The position numbers were made by a program, and so were the translations under genes. A stretch of DNA of 64,000 nt, from the NCBI GenBank assembly GCA_037043455.1, contig JAWPHD010011046.1, forward strand, positions 1-64,000, written 5' to 3'. The stretch is from Cyrtodaria siliqua (taxonomy: Eukaryota; Mollusca; Bivalvia; Adapedonta; Hiatellidae). Shown here in pieces: positions 1 through 11,689 of this stretch. Every line of letters starts with the position of its first letter. Positions within the stretch are counted from its first letter, which is position 1. The notes under the pieces are model-generated. The model saw nothing but the letters and a program-made list of their open reading frames with translations, searched no databases and was not told the DNA's origin.

Positions 1-547
1 CCTCAGTATTATTTTTTTTCGCTCGCTTCGCTCGCTTGACGCATAATGGCTAATGAGTGGTTTAATTAACAAATTGTTAAAACCTTTTATTTTAAAACGG
101 ACTTTTTTATTCATACATGTATGTTCATGTTACTGTAGATAAAATATCAAACAATTTCGATGCACGCCCTCAGTATAAAAAAATGTCTCGCTCGCACTAC
201 GCATAATGACTAATGAGTGGTTTAATTAACACATTGTTAAATCCTTTTATTTGAAAACGGACTTTTTTTTATTCATACATGTATGTCCATGTTACTGTAG
301 ATAAAATATCAAACAATTTCGATGCACGCCCTCAGGATAACATTTTTTTTTCGCTCGCTTCGCTCGGTCGACGCATACTGGCTAATGAGTGGTTTAATTA
401 ACACATTGATAATTCCTTTTATTTGAAAACGGACATTTTTACCCTATCAATGCACTACCGCAACCGTTTTATGAGGCTAGAAACGGACCCGAAAATTTAC
501 CAAAATCTTACGCCCCCCCTAAGCTGAAATCCTGGATCCGCCCCTGC
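1..547. repeat. End of a ~165-bp tandem-repeat element (copy 1)
   Basis: Three units spaced about 162-168 bp, each with CCCTCAGTAT, a CGCTCGCTTCGCTCG motif, GGTTTAATTAACACATTG and ATCAAACAATTTCGATGCACG. They are followed by a unique terminal segment (about 440-547) ending in CTGGATCCGCCCCTG. The same units and the same terminal segment recur in the same orientation at about 37150-38247, so this is a dispersed element that contains internal tandem repeats. The left part lies outside the window. The CGGATCCAGGATTT-type end looks like a DNA-transposon terminus, but the superfamily is not identified. Confidence 0.8.
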
Positions 548-1322
548 CCTCAGTACAATTTTATCAATACAAATGCAAATTTCAATCAAAATATCCCAAA
601 TGAACCTGTTTTATGATGAAAATATAATATTTGGATGTTTTATGGGGATTTGTTATGATTTGGGTAATTTAATCCAATCAGAATCTACCTTACAATCTCA
701 CTATATGCCCTAATAGACCTATACTTGTATCAGCCAATCAGAAGCCTCAAATCAATAGTGGTATGTGACCATAGGTGTTTATCCGATTATAGTGCGACAT
801 CTGGGAGCGCACTTTATTACACATTTATTTTGTATACTCCAGTCTAACTATAGACTTGGATGTGGCAAGGTAAATAATGACTTTTTTACTCAAGAAATAT
901 TGTGGTTGCTTTAATATCCATACTATTAATTAGAAATGTATCTTATTGCGAATTGATTTTTTCTTTTATTGTACATAAATGTTTATTTCACTAGTATCGA
1001 ACTCTACAGATGCGTTTAATATGTTATCTAACATGGTTATGAAAATACTCAACTCAATGTTTTTAAAAAAAAGCTATATAGACCTCTGACGTCACGTCCT
1101 TCAACCGTTAGAACGTCATTTAAACATCAAAAACAACGATTACGTTATTTTAAGGCATCGTTAGGTTCAAACAACAAATTGAACTTGTTTGAAACACGAT
1201 AAAGCTGTGTATTTTCTTCCTTTGGTGCTGAGAGATGGACGTACAATGTAAATTGTGAGAATGTGTTCGTATTATGTTCAATCTCTCGAAAATGTGTGTA
1301 TAAAATTCATAAAATGTCAGAT
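548..1322. other. No gene seen
   Basis: AT-rich non-coding sequence. I see no credible exon, RNA gene or repeat structure. Confidence 0.5.
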
Positions 1323-1498
1323 AAAAAATAAAATATTTCCAGCGGGTTTATATTGTGCGAGGTCAAAACCTGGTGATTTGGTCTTGAAACACATCGAAAC
1401 CGCGGGCCTACGGCCCTCGGTATCGATGATCTTCAAGTCCCGTCCACCAGGTATTGATCTGGGACAATATAAACCCGCTGGCAATATTTTATTTCTTA
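1323..1498. repeat. Foldback MITE, near-complete palindrome
   Basis: The two halves are reverse complements along nearly the whole 176 bp. The outer arms contain CCAGCGGGTTTATATTGT and its complement, and the inner part reads ACCGCGGGCCTACGGCCCTC at the apex. Apparent ORFs on both strands here are simply the two arms. A diverged half-copy lies at about 58218-58320, which shows it is a dispersed family. Confidence 0.85.
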
Positions 1499-1719
1499 AT
1501 TCGCGCCGTAAACAAATGTACTGTAACGCTAAACTCACACAGACATACAAGTCATTCTTATTACACTTGAAATGTAAGCATTAATACCTTTTTTTTAGGA
1601 AAAGAAAAATAAGAAACGCAACTTGTTAGGGTCAGTATATACGTAGTTTTGTTTGTTTTAATAATATATTGTTAAGCTAGCAGTGATTGAAAATCGCCAC
1701 CTACACCTCAACCGTATAG

Positions 1720-1974
1720 GCGTCTCCGTGGCCGAGTGGTTAACGACGTTGCATTGCAAACCTTCGCCTCTTACCGCTGCGGGTTCGAATCCAACTGGGA
1801 GCTCGACTTGTAAGTGAGGAAGTGTCGATTTTTACCGATGGCGGGAGGTGTACAGTACTGGTTTTACTCAGGAAAAGTGAGTGGTCTGCCTCCACCACAA
1901 GAAATCGACCGTCATATATAACCTTACATGTTTTGAAAATGACGTTAAACACCATACAAACAAACAAACAAACA
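1720..1974 (+). mobile_element. tRNA-derived SINE
   Basis: It begins with a tRNA-like head. The A box TGGCCGAGTGG is at 1729-1739 and the B box GGTTCGAATCC at 1782-1792, followed by a non-tRNA body and a (CAAA)n tail at about 1955-1974. A second, inverted copy lies at 59938-60175 and matches in head and body, which defines the element. It is not a functional tRNA gene, because the head runs directly into the SINE body. Confidence 0.88.
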
Positions 1975-2987
1975 ACCTCAACATCTTTTAAAAATTAATG
2001 ATGTGTGTTTGTTAAAGTTAAATACGTGAATCACTATCACTGATATATGTAATTATAACACATAGATGCTTTTATTTTTATCAAATTAAAATATGCCACG
2101 ACCCGTGCATAACGTGCATTTGTTAAACTTTGTATTTCATGCTTTACTTAAAAACAATTTTCAAAATGAAATATGGTGGAGGTATCAGTGACGATTTTCG
2201 ATCACTGGTAAATTAACAAAAGATTATTTGAAGAAATAACACTTCATAAATAGTGACCTTAAAAAATGTTGCGTTTCTTTTTTATAAACCGGTAAAAGCT
2301 AAGTGTAACTATTGTGTGTAACTATTGTTTGCGGCGCTTGTTTCAGCCAAAGGTTTTTCTGAAGTAACTTGAGCAATTTAAATAATACGTACATCAGTTA
2401 TATATCATAAGAACTGCATACAGCCAAAATGATTTTTTGAAGGTTTTTTTCCTATGTAAATTCCTTGTTGGTGGGACAGCAGAAAATTATGAAATTTCGA
2501 ATAACTTCAGTAATCCTTCATATTTTGCTATAAAACTTTCAGGGTGTCTTAATTTGCTAATATCCAATAATTAAAAACCATTTTTGGATAACATTTCTGA
2601 AAAAACAGTATTTTTTCAAATTTTTCATGCAGTAGAATTTTGCATTGAAAATGACCCATCAAAAACAGCTTTCGCACATGAAATTTTTATTTCTCAACCG
2701 TGTAATTTTCTGTTATATTTGTTTAGAATGTTGTCGAAGTTACTACTGCTATTATGGTGTGTCTTGCTGCCGTCAGAGGTCTCCACAGTGGACGATCCAC
2801 TTCCTGTGTCCGCCCTCGATCGTAAGCATATTAGTATAACATTTGTACCAGAAACTTTTTTTTTCTTCTTCTTTTTTTCTTTTTTTTTATGAACGATGCA
2901 CGGACCTTAACGACAGATACGCACGAACATCGATATCCATTACCTATAATTCCATAATTGTTCCCGCTTATATAATGCCATAGGTAG
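1975..2987. other. No gene seen
   Basis: AT-rich sequence with a pyrimidine run near 2858-2890. Short ORFs here have no recognisable domain or exon boundary. Confidence 0.5.
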
Positions 2988-3225
2988 GGCCATCGTACAC
3001 GCGATGGTAGTATGATGGCAATGTTACGACGAGGATGGTACAATGGTATATCGCGTTATCGCCATCGTACCATTTTACTATCGACAATGTACCACCGTAC
3101 ATACCATCGCGAATCGATTTGTAAACGTGATGGTACGATGGCGATAGTAGGTGGTACAATAGGCGATAGTACGATAGGCGATTGCACGATGGGAAGATGG
3201 CGATAGTACGATGTCGATGTTGGCG
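2988..3225. repeat. Degenerate GGCGATAGTACGAT-type repeat
   Basis: Short imperfect repeats of GATGGTACGATGGCGATAG-like words on both strands (CCATCGTACCAT and ATGGTACGATGG both occur). This is a low-complexity, self-complementary tract. Confidence 0.65.
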
Positions 3226-3349
3226 ACTATTTGCTGCAACTCTGCCGCAGACCTCATTTACATAGTAAAAGTGTGCGGCAACTTTGCAGCTGCATAAAAA
3301 GTCTTAATTTTTTTATTTAGATAAAAAAAATGATTTTTTTTCACTATTT

Positions 3350-3700
3350 AACATGGACTGCACCATATTTAAATAAATCAGCACGATTTAAATAAATCGA
3401 CACTATTTAAATAAATGCTCTCAATTTAAAGTATATCCTTACGATTTAGATTATTATATCTTCACAATTTAAATATATCCATACGATTTGATTAAATCGT
3501 TTTGATTTAAATAATTGTTTGTGAGCTAAATAAATCGACCTTCGTTATATTACATGTGCAACAATTTAATTAAATACACTATATTTAAATAAATCGACAC
3601 GCTTTAAATAAATCCTCTCGAAATTAAAATCTCTATGAGCACATGTTGCATATTCAGCTAAATCGTTCGGATATATTTAAAAAGTAAGCATATAATTTAA
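3350..3700. repeat. AT-rich degenerate repeat (TTTAAATAAATC)
   Basis: At least ten loosely spaced copies of variants of ATTTAAATAAATCGACAC. Similar words reappear at about 36480-36560. Confidence 0.65.
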
Positions 3701-3744
3701 ATTGTATGGACATATTGTAATCGTGAGGATATATTTTAAATCAT

Positions 3745-4745
3745 TTCTGCATTTACTCTCATTTTCATGGAGATGTCGAGCACTGTCAATTCTACATTAC
3801 TCCAATTTTCATGGGGATGTCGAGCGCTGTCATTTCTGCATTACTCTCATTTTATGGAGATGTCGAGCGCTGTCATTTTTACATTTCTCTCATTTTCTTG
3901 GAGATGTCGAGCGCTTAGTTCCTGCATTTAATTCCCATTTTTATGGAGATGTTGAGCACTGTCATTTCTGCATTACTCCCATTTTCATGAAGATGTCGAG
4001 CGCTGTTGAGCGATGTCATTTCTGCATTACTCTCATTTTTATTTAGATGTCGATTGCTGTCATTTCTGCTCTCCCATTTTCACAGAATGTCGAGCGCTGT
4101 CATTTTTGCATTACTCACATTTTCTTGGAGATGTCGAGCGTTGTCATTCCAGCATTACTCCCATTTTTGTGTAGATGTCGAGTGCTGTCATTCCTGCATT
4201 ACTCTCATTTTCATGTAGATGTCGAGCGTTGTCATTTCTGCATTACTCCCATTTTCATGTAGATGACGAGTGCTGTCATTTCTGCATTACTCTCTGGAGA
4301 TGTCGAGCGCTGTAAATTTTGCATTACTCACATTTTCTTGGAGATGTCGAGCGTTCTCATTCCTGCATTACTCCCATTTTTATGTAGATGTCGAGTGCTG
4401 TCATTCCTGCATTACTCCAGTGTTCATGGAGATGTCGAGCGCTGTCATTCCTGATTACTCTCATTTTAATGGAGATGTCGAGCGTTGTAATTTCTGCATT
4501 ACTCCCATTTTCATGGAGATGTCGAGCGCTTAATTCCTGCATTACTCCAATTTTTATGGAGATGTCGAGAGCTGTCATTCCTGCACTACTCTCATTTTCA
4601 TGAATATCGAGCTCTGTCATTTCTGCATTACTCTCATTTTTATGGAGATGTCGAGCGCTGTCATTTCTGCATTTACAAACTCCCATTTTCATAGCACTGT
4701 CATTTCTGCATTTACAAACTTCCATTTTCATGGAAATGTCGAACA
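3745..4745. repeat. 44-bp minisatellite
   Basis: About 22 copies of a 44-bp unit containing GAGATGTCGAGCGCTGTCAT and TTCTGCATTACTCCCATTTT. Units vary by substitutions and small indels. Overlapping ORFs in several frames on both strands are translations of the repeat and are not genes. Confidence 0.9.
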
Positions 4746-4749
4746 TCAT

Positions 4750-5172
4750 TTATAAATGTAGCAGTCCAATAGGCACTTGGTGCCTGTATATCTTAGAATC
4801 AGCACCAGACCCTAGACAGACCCACATACGTAAGTATACACATATACCTATGTAGGTCCGGTTATTGGTCTGATGGTCTGGGGGCTGATTCCGAAAGTTC
4901 CCGGCGACTGTTACCTAGCCGGCAATAACGGGTTTTTGAAGATGATGAACTTGCTGTTTTCCGACATATAAAAATAAAACTTACAATATACAGGTTTGGA
5001 ACATCCTCTTCATAATATTCATTCAAACTAAACTCATTCAAATCCATTGTTTTAAATTGTTACAATTTGATTGAAAAATAGTGCACATAACACATCAGTG
5101 TTTATATAGCTACATGACAGTCTGGCTATATTTATGAAAAATACCACAATTTCATGAACACACGTGTTTCTA
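4750..5172. other. No gene seen
   Basis: Unique-looking non-coding sequence between two repeat tracts. There are no convincing exon signals. Confidence 0.45.
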
Positions 5173-5335
5173 ATTGTAACAATTCCGCTAAAGGTAACAA
5201 CCGCCGCTAAAGGTAACAATTCCAACACTACAGGTAACAACCTCCGCTAAAGGTAACAATCACCTCTTCCACTAAAGGTAACAGCGCTAACTCTAAAGGT
5301 AACAACTTTTCATGTTAACGCTAAAGGTAACAACG
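5173..5335. repeat. Irregular GCTAAAGGTAACAA repeat
   Basis: About eight copies of GCTAAAGGTAACAA (variants CTACAGGTAACAA, CTCTAAAGGTAACAA) at irregular 15-35 bp spacing. Each copy contains AG followed by GTAACA, which resembles a weak splice-donor word. Confidence 0.75.
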
Positions 5336-5416
5336 TTTTTTCAAAATATACAGTTTCAATGAAAATGTTAACAAGTTGTTGTTAGTTACTAAGGCACTTG
5401 ATCACATAAATAAAAG

Positions 5417-5490
5417 GAAGGGTGTGTGTGTGTGTGTGTGTGTGAGGTGGGTGGGGTTTGTGTGTGTGTGTGGGGGGGGGGGGGGGGGGG
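5417..5490. repeat. (GT)n microsatellite and G19 run
   Basis: Alternating GT at about 5421-5471, then an uninterrupted run of 19 G at 5472-5490. Confidence 0.9.
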
Positions 5491-5548
5491 TGTAATCATG
5501 TGAAACCTAGATTTGTTCTTCGTATTTTACCATATATTTTAATAAGAA

Positions 5549-8095
5549 TTAATGGCAGTTCCATCATGTGACACCAATATTATGCTGGTATTGAGGACAA
5601 TTCCGTTATGTGACACCCATATTATGCTAGTATTGAGGACAGTTCCGTCATGCGACACCCATATTATGCTGGTATTGAGGATTGAGGACACTTCCGTCAT
5701 GTAACACCCATATTATGCTGGTATTGAGGACAGTTCCGTCATGTGACACCCATATTATGCTGGTATTGAGGACAGTTCCGTCATGTGACACCCATATTAT
5801 GCTGGTATTGAGAACAGTTCCGTTATGTGACACCCGTATTATGCTGGGATTGAGGGCACTTCCGTCATGTAACACCCATATTATGCCGGTATTGAGGACA
5901 GTTCCGTCATGTGACAGCCATATTATGCTGGTATTGAGGACAGTTCCGTCATGTGACACCCATATTATGCTGGTATTGAGGACAGTTCCGTCATGTGACA
6001 CCCGTATTCTGCTGGTATTGAGGACAGTTTCGTCATGTGACGCCCATATTATGCTGGCATTGAGGACAGTTCCATCATGTGATACCCATTTTATGCTGGT
6101 ATTGAGGATTGAGGACCGTTCCGTCATGTGACACCCATAGTATGCTCGTATTGAGGACAGATCCGTCATGTGACACCCGTATTATGCTGGTATTGAGGAC
6201 AGTTCGGTCATGTGACACCCATATTATGCTGGTATTGAGAACCGTTCCGTTATGTGACACACGTATTATGCTGGTATTGAGGGCAGTTCCGTCATGTGGC
6301 ACCCATATTATGCTGGTATTGAGAACAGTTCCGTTATGTGACACCCGTATTATGCTGGTATTGAGGACAGTTCCGTTATGTGACACATGTATTATGCCGG
6401 TATTGAGGACAGTTCCGTCACGTGAAAGCCATATTATGCTGGTATTGAGGACAGTTCCGTCATGTGACACCCATATTATGCTGGTATTGAGGACAGTTCC
6501 GTAATGTGACACCCATATTATGCTGGTATTGAGGACAGTTCCGTTATGTGACACCCATATTATGCTGGTATTGAGGATTGAGGACACTTCCGTCATGTAA
6601 CACCCATATTATGCTGGTATTGAGGACACTTCCGTCATGTAACACACATATTATGCTGGTATTGAGGACTGTTCCGTTATGTGACACCCGTATTATGCTG
6701 GTATTGAGGATTGAGGACACTTCCGTCATGTAACACCCATATTATGCTGGTATTGAGGACACTTCCGTCATGTAACACACATATTATGCTGGTATTGAGG
6801 ACAGTTCCGTCATGTGACACCCATATTATGCTGGTATTGAGGACAGTTCCGTCATGTGATACCCATATTATGCTGGTATTGAGGACAGTTCCGTCATGTG
6901 ACACCCATATTATGCCGGTATTGAGGACACTTCCGTCATGTGACACACATATTATGCCGGTATTGAGGACAGTTCCGTCACGTGAAAGCCATATTATGCT
7001 GGTATTGAGGACAGTTCCGTCATGTGATACCCATATTATGCTGGTATTGAGGACAGTTCCGTCATGTGACACCCATATTATGCTGGTATTGAGGATTGAG
7101 GACACTTCCGTCATGTAACACCCATATTATGCTGGTATTGAGGACAGTTCCGTCATGTGACACCCATATTATGCTGGTATTGAGGACCGTTCCGTCATGT
7201 GACACCCATATTATGCTGGTATTGAGGACACTTCCGTCATGTGACACCCGTTTTCTGCTGGTATTGAGGACAGTTTCGTCATGTTATGCTGGCATTGAGG
7301 ACAGTTCCGTCATGTGACAGCCATATTATGCTGGCATTGAGGACAGTTCCGTTGTGTGACACCCATATTATGCTGGTATTGAGGACAGTTCCGTCATGTG
7401 ACACCCGTATTCTGCTGGTATTGAGGACAGTTTCGTCATGTGACACCCATATTATGCTGGCATTGAGGACAGTTCCGTCATGTGACACCCATTTTATGCT
7501 GGTATTGAGGATTGAGGACCGTTCCGTCATGTGACACCCATAGTATGCTCGTATTGAGGACAGTTCCGTCATGTGACACCCGTATTATGCTGGTATTGAG
7601 GACAGTTCGGTCATGTGACACCCATATTATGCTGGTATTGAGAACCGTTCCGTTATGTGACACCCGTATTATGCTGGCATTGAGGGCAGTTCCGTCATGT
7701 GGCACCCATATTATGCTGGTATTGAGAACAGTTCCGTTATATGACACCCGTATTATGCTGGTATTGAGGACAGTTCCGTCATGTAACACACATATTATGC
7801 TGGTATTGAGGACTGTTCCGTTATGTGACATCCGTATTATGCTGGTATTGAGGACAGTTCCGTCATGTAACACACATATTATGCTGGTATTGAGGACAGT
7901 TCCGTTATGTGACATCCGTATTATGCTGGTATTGAGGACAGTTCCGTCATGTAACACACATATTATGCTGGTATTGAGGACAGTTCCGTTATGTGACATC
8001 CGTATTATGCTGGTATTGAGGACAGTTCCGTTATGTGACACCCGTATTATGCTGGTATTGAGGACAGTTCCGTTATGTGATACCTATCTTATCAC
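5549..8095. repeat. 42-bp satellite array, ~60 copies
   Basis: The unit is 42 bp and contains ATTGAGGACAGTTCCGTCAT and GTGACACCCATATTATGCTG. Since 42 is divisible by 3, frames on both strands stay open, giving apparent 14-residue periodic proteins on each strand. Occasional 7-bp insertions (duplicated TTGAGGA) break these frames. A variant block with TAGTATGCTCG occurs near 6138 and again near 7541, which shows a higher-order duplication at an offset of about 1.4 kb. No coding role is supported. Confidence 0.95.
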
Positions 8096-8609
8096 TAATT
8101 ATGGATTGATCTCATCAATAAGGAATTTATTTTGAACTCTGTGAGAAAAACACGTTTGGGATATATAACCTAATCGGGTTTATTTTACAACCATCAAACA
8201 TCACGTTCATTTCTGTATTGTCTATTATATCTCTATATTGGGTTTCAAAAAAGTATCTGATAGGTCACGCACGATGTCTTTCAATGATATAGGAAACAGA
8301 AATAGAGTTCATTCCTCCGTATGATAAAATAAGCAAATTGAATTGAAATAAAGCTCTGTCACATGGAACATACAGTTAATTTATTCTACATCATTTCAAC
8401 GGCCACTAATTTCTTTTACATGGAATACCTAGATCTGTATTAATCCATGCCCAAGGGATGAACTTACGCTCAAATATTTTAAAACCTGTCATTGCTTGAA
8501 TAGCCCCTATTTTCTTAAAGAGACAACGTGGCGGAATATATGGATGTGTTTCACACATTGGTCCAATATAACTGCAACGGAGCCAATAAGCCCATATAAC
8601 CTATAAGAA
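8096..8609. other. No gene seen
   Basis: AT-rich non-coding sequence. Confidence 0.45.
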
Positions 8610-8755
8610 TCTTTCATTGGTATCCGGTAAAGATGTGGAATTCCAACCCGAGGTATGTGTTTTTACCGAGGCTCTGCCGAGGTTCCGATTAAAACACTTA
8701 TACTGAGGGTTGGAATTCCCTATTTGAACCGAATACCCATGATAGATTATTTTTC
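8610..8755. repeat. Foldback element with CCGAGG apex
   Basis: Inverted repeat. The left arm has TGGAATTCCAACCCGAGGTA and the right arm ACTGAGGGTTGGAATTCC; outside them CATTGGTATCCGGT pairs with ACCGAATACCCATG. The apex reads ACCGAGGCTCTGCCGAGGT. It is a short non-autonomous palindromic element. Confidence 0.75.
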
Positions 8756-9934
8756 TTGCATATCAGAGACATGTTGTGCGTTGACGCCGCCAGCTACGAA
8801 CGTTTTGCATGTTTTTCTGCATACCGGATGTTGCACGCGTGACTTTTTATCTCGACCCTAGGGTGAGATGGAAATATATTACATAATTGTCTCTGATTTA
8901 TATAGGAAATACTGGGAATAGAAAAGCTATATCTACTCGTTTGCTCTACGGAACATTGCTTGGCTTTTTCCGTCAGTGGCGGAAATGCCAAATGACGTTC
9001 CGATTGTTTTACGGACGTCTTCGTCAGATTCCGTCACTAGGAAATAACGATTACGGAAATTAACGAAGAGTTCCGGTTCCACTTGTTTTGTTTGTATGAC
9101 GTAACGTCGTCTTGGATGATGTAACGTCGTCTTGCAGTCAGGACGCACGGGAACGCAAACACGTGGATAGACCTAAGTGTTCGGCTCACTTTTCTGCAGT
9201 AGTTTGACGCAAAATAGTCCCAAAATAGTCACATTAGTTCATTGTTTTTACATTGAAATTTAATAATTATATACTGAAATAGACCGTGCATTACACAAGT
9301 TGTCAGGGGGCATCTCAAAGTTATTGTATTGACTAGTTTTTTTTTAAGGCAGACGATCTTCAAAATAAAAACTGACATTCCATAATTGTTTTGGTTTTGA
9401 TATATATCATACATGTACGTATAGTTGCATGTTATACAAGTGGGACAGTAAACCGATATTTGAATCATTTTGCAGATTGTTTTGTTAATGTGTAGCATGG
9501 TGTTCTATGGTATCACGGTACTTAAATGGTTTGACGAAAAAAAAACAAAAAACTGTAAACAATATTTAAAGAAAAAGGAAATGCAAATGAATTCTGTGAC
9601 CCTTCTACTAAATTGTTATAATATAAAATGTAATCAATTTTACGTAAAAAATATCAGAATTAGATTTGAAAAGAAGGGTACCCTCATTGAGCTGATTATT
9701 TTAAAAGTTCTATGGTATCAAGGTATGCACATATTGTGTATCCTGTATTTGTTAGCAGCTGGTATAAGATTCAATGAGTGACCATTTCTAGGAATTAGGG
9801 CTTGATCTGGCTTGATTTAAACCGCGACCCGCGCTTCATTCAACGTTTGAATCTGTGATTTTATCCGGCATCTAGTTAATCGATTAACCATTAGCACATA
9901 CTTACTCGTCTGAAATTCCAGTCAATCACGGTCC
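8756..9934. other. No gene seen
   Basis: Non-coding. Short ORFs (for example at 9470-9781) are compositionally random and lack domains. Confidence 0.45.
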
Positions 9935-10140
9935 AACGGGGTGGCTTTGGCTCACATGCTGGAGGTCGTGGGCTCGATCCCCGACTGGGTCACACCAAAT
10001 ACTTAACTAGTAGCTCCATTGCTTGGCGCTTATGATATAAAGGTTATGCTATGATTGGTAGGTCCGATGTCAGTTTAGTGTGACTGGATGAGTCATGGCA
10101 TGTGTCTACGGCATGATCCACTCCCCATATATATGCACTA
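9935..10140 (+). mobile_element. tRNA-derived SINE, diverged
   Basis: A B-box-like GGGCTCGATCC at 9970-9980 is followed by GGGTCACACCAAATACTT and a body with GTCAGTTTAGTGTGACTG. The complement of 41695-41907 has the same order: B box, then GCGTCATACCAAATACT, then GTCAGAATAATGTGACTG. This makes it an old copy of that SINE family. The A box is degenerate. Confidence 0.7.
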
Positions 10141-11689
10141 TTTATGCACACTGTATGTACTTAGCGTATTTTAGCATAATTTGCCCATTTCTACTGATAC
10201 ACATGTTCATTATACATTCTTACATGTTGAAAAATAATATTCTGATTAAGATAACATTCATGTTTTAAAGATTTTACATCAGTATGTGCAACATCTCGTT
10301 GTGATATAATCACAATATATTATAAATACATTTCAAATCCCTGGGCTTATCTTAATCAGACATCTTCATCATCCAAAAGCATTGAAAATTATTAACACGG
10401 CTGTTCATTTGACGAACTAGCATCATTAAATCTCCAATTCCAGAGGTCTATCATGCAAATAGATGCATACGTATGCGCACGGCTGTTCATCTGACGAACT
10501 TACATCAATACACTTGATCATCACAGAAGCAGACATACTCACTTATTAATTCTGGTCGTTAACAGCTGGTTCATAACATTAGGATCTGTGTCTTTATCAA
10601 TCCCATAGCCACACTCTGTTGGGTACACATTTAGCATATCCTCTCCAAATTAGTAACTGACACGCACACTTGATAGATGAAGTAAAAACGTATCGTGTGT
10701 GTATGTGTGTGCGTGGGTGGGTGGGTGCGTGGGTGGGAGGGGTGGTTACTAAAGACGACATCGGCTGTAAAATTTGAATAATTCCAATCCTTCCAAATTG
10801 ATGCTATCCACTTCATCGATACTCCTTAAAACCGATACTGGTTGAATTTCATTTTCATGTTTTCTATGATATCGGCCGTTTTGTTTGCAACCATTTTCCC
10901 TCATTACAAACTAACTCAATGGTACACCGCTGCATTCTTAAACGTCATAACTCTTTCCAGTGGGGGTATTTCTTAATTATTGTATGGTCATTAGTCCTAA
11001 ATACATCTCTTCCTCATTAATTAGGATATCTTTTCATTTGCATTTCACATAATCTTTAATTTGATATAAACATCAAAAATCTCTTAGTGAGCTGCCTCCT
11101 GTCCTTCGTATACTATTAAACGTTCAGTAAAACATCTTTAAGTTGACCTAGGACATTCATTGTCCGTTTGTTCGTTTGAGTGTAGTGTACACTGTACTGT
11201 ATTCATTAGGAGGGGCGATTATAATTGAGTATATACTACTTTTTCTGCGTCATGTAAGCTGTCGGATGCAATATTGGACTGAAATTATGTCCAAAGTTGA
11301 AGGAGCTCTGCTCTGTCGTCACAAAACATGTCACATCTACCAATGTTATACATTAATTTCTTTAATCTCAAACATCTTAGTAACATGATGTTACGTTTCT
11401 GATTTTAATGAGATTGTTTAAACAGCAAATTTATTCTAATGTCCGCAGTTTACATTTGAATGTTCCCTCTTCAGGTTATAATAGCGTAAATGAGTCTCCA
11501 TACCCCTTCCATAGTAAAGTTAGAATATTGACAACCTGTCAAAAACTCAAACCTGATTAGAATTCTGGGAAACTTACTTTATCATGCAAATAAATATGTC
11601 TGCTATTAAACATCAACAAGGAAATAGGGGGTTTAATACCTTCTAAGAAAATGTCTTCATTTGTATACTAACACCGGGTCAAAGGTCAA
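10141..11689. other. No gene seen; GT/GTGG-rich tract at ~10694-10745
   Basis: AT-rich sequence with a GTGTGTG/GTGGGTG simple tract. There is also a pair of similar segments at about 10395-10430 and 10480-10505 (CGGCTGTTCAT[T/C]TGACGAACT). No exon is supported. Confidence 0.5.

Noticed and set aside
1720..1800. tRNA genes (also at 9960, 31300, 41850, 60110)
   Set aside because: Each A/B-box head continues into a repeated non-tRNA body, so these are SINEs.
3702..4749. Overlapping ORFs of 63-130 residues on both strands
   Set aside because: They are translations of the 44-bp minisatellite in several frames, with no domain or start/stop context.
5648..8135. ORFs up to 207 residues on both strands
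   Set aside because: The 42-bp unit length keeps any stop-free frame open, and frames shift at 7-bp insertions.
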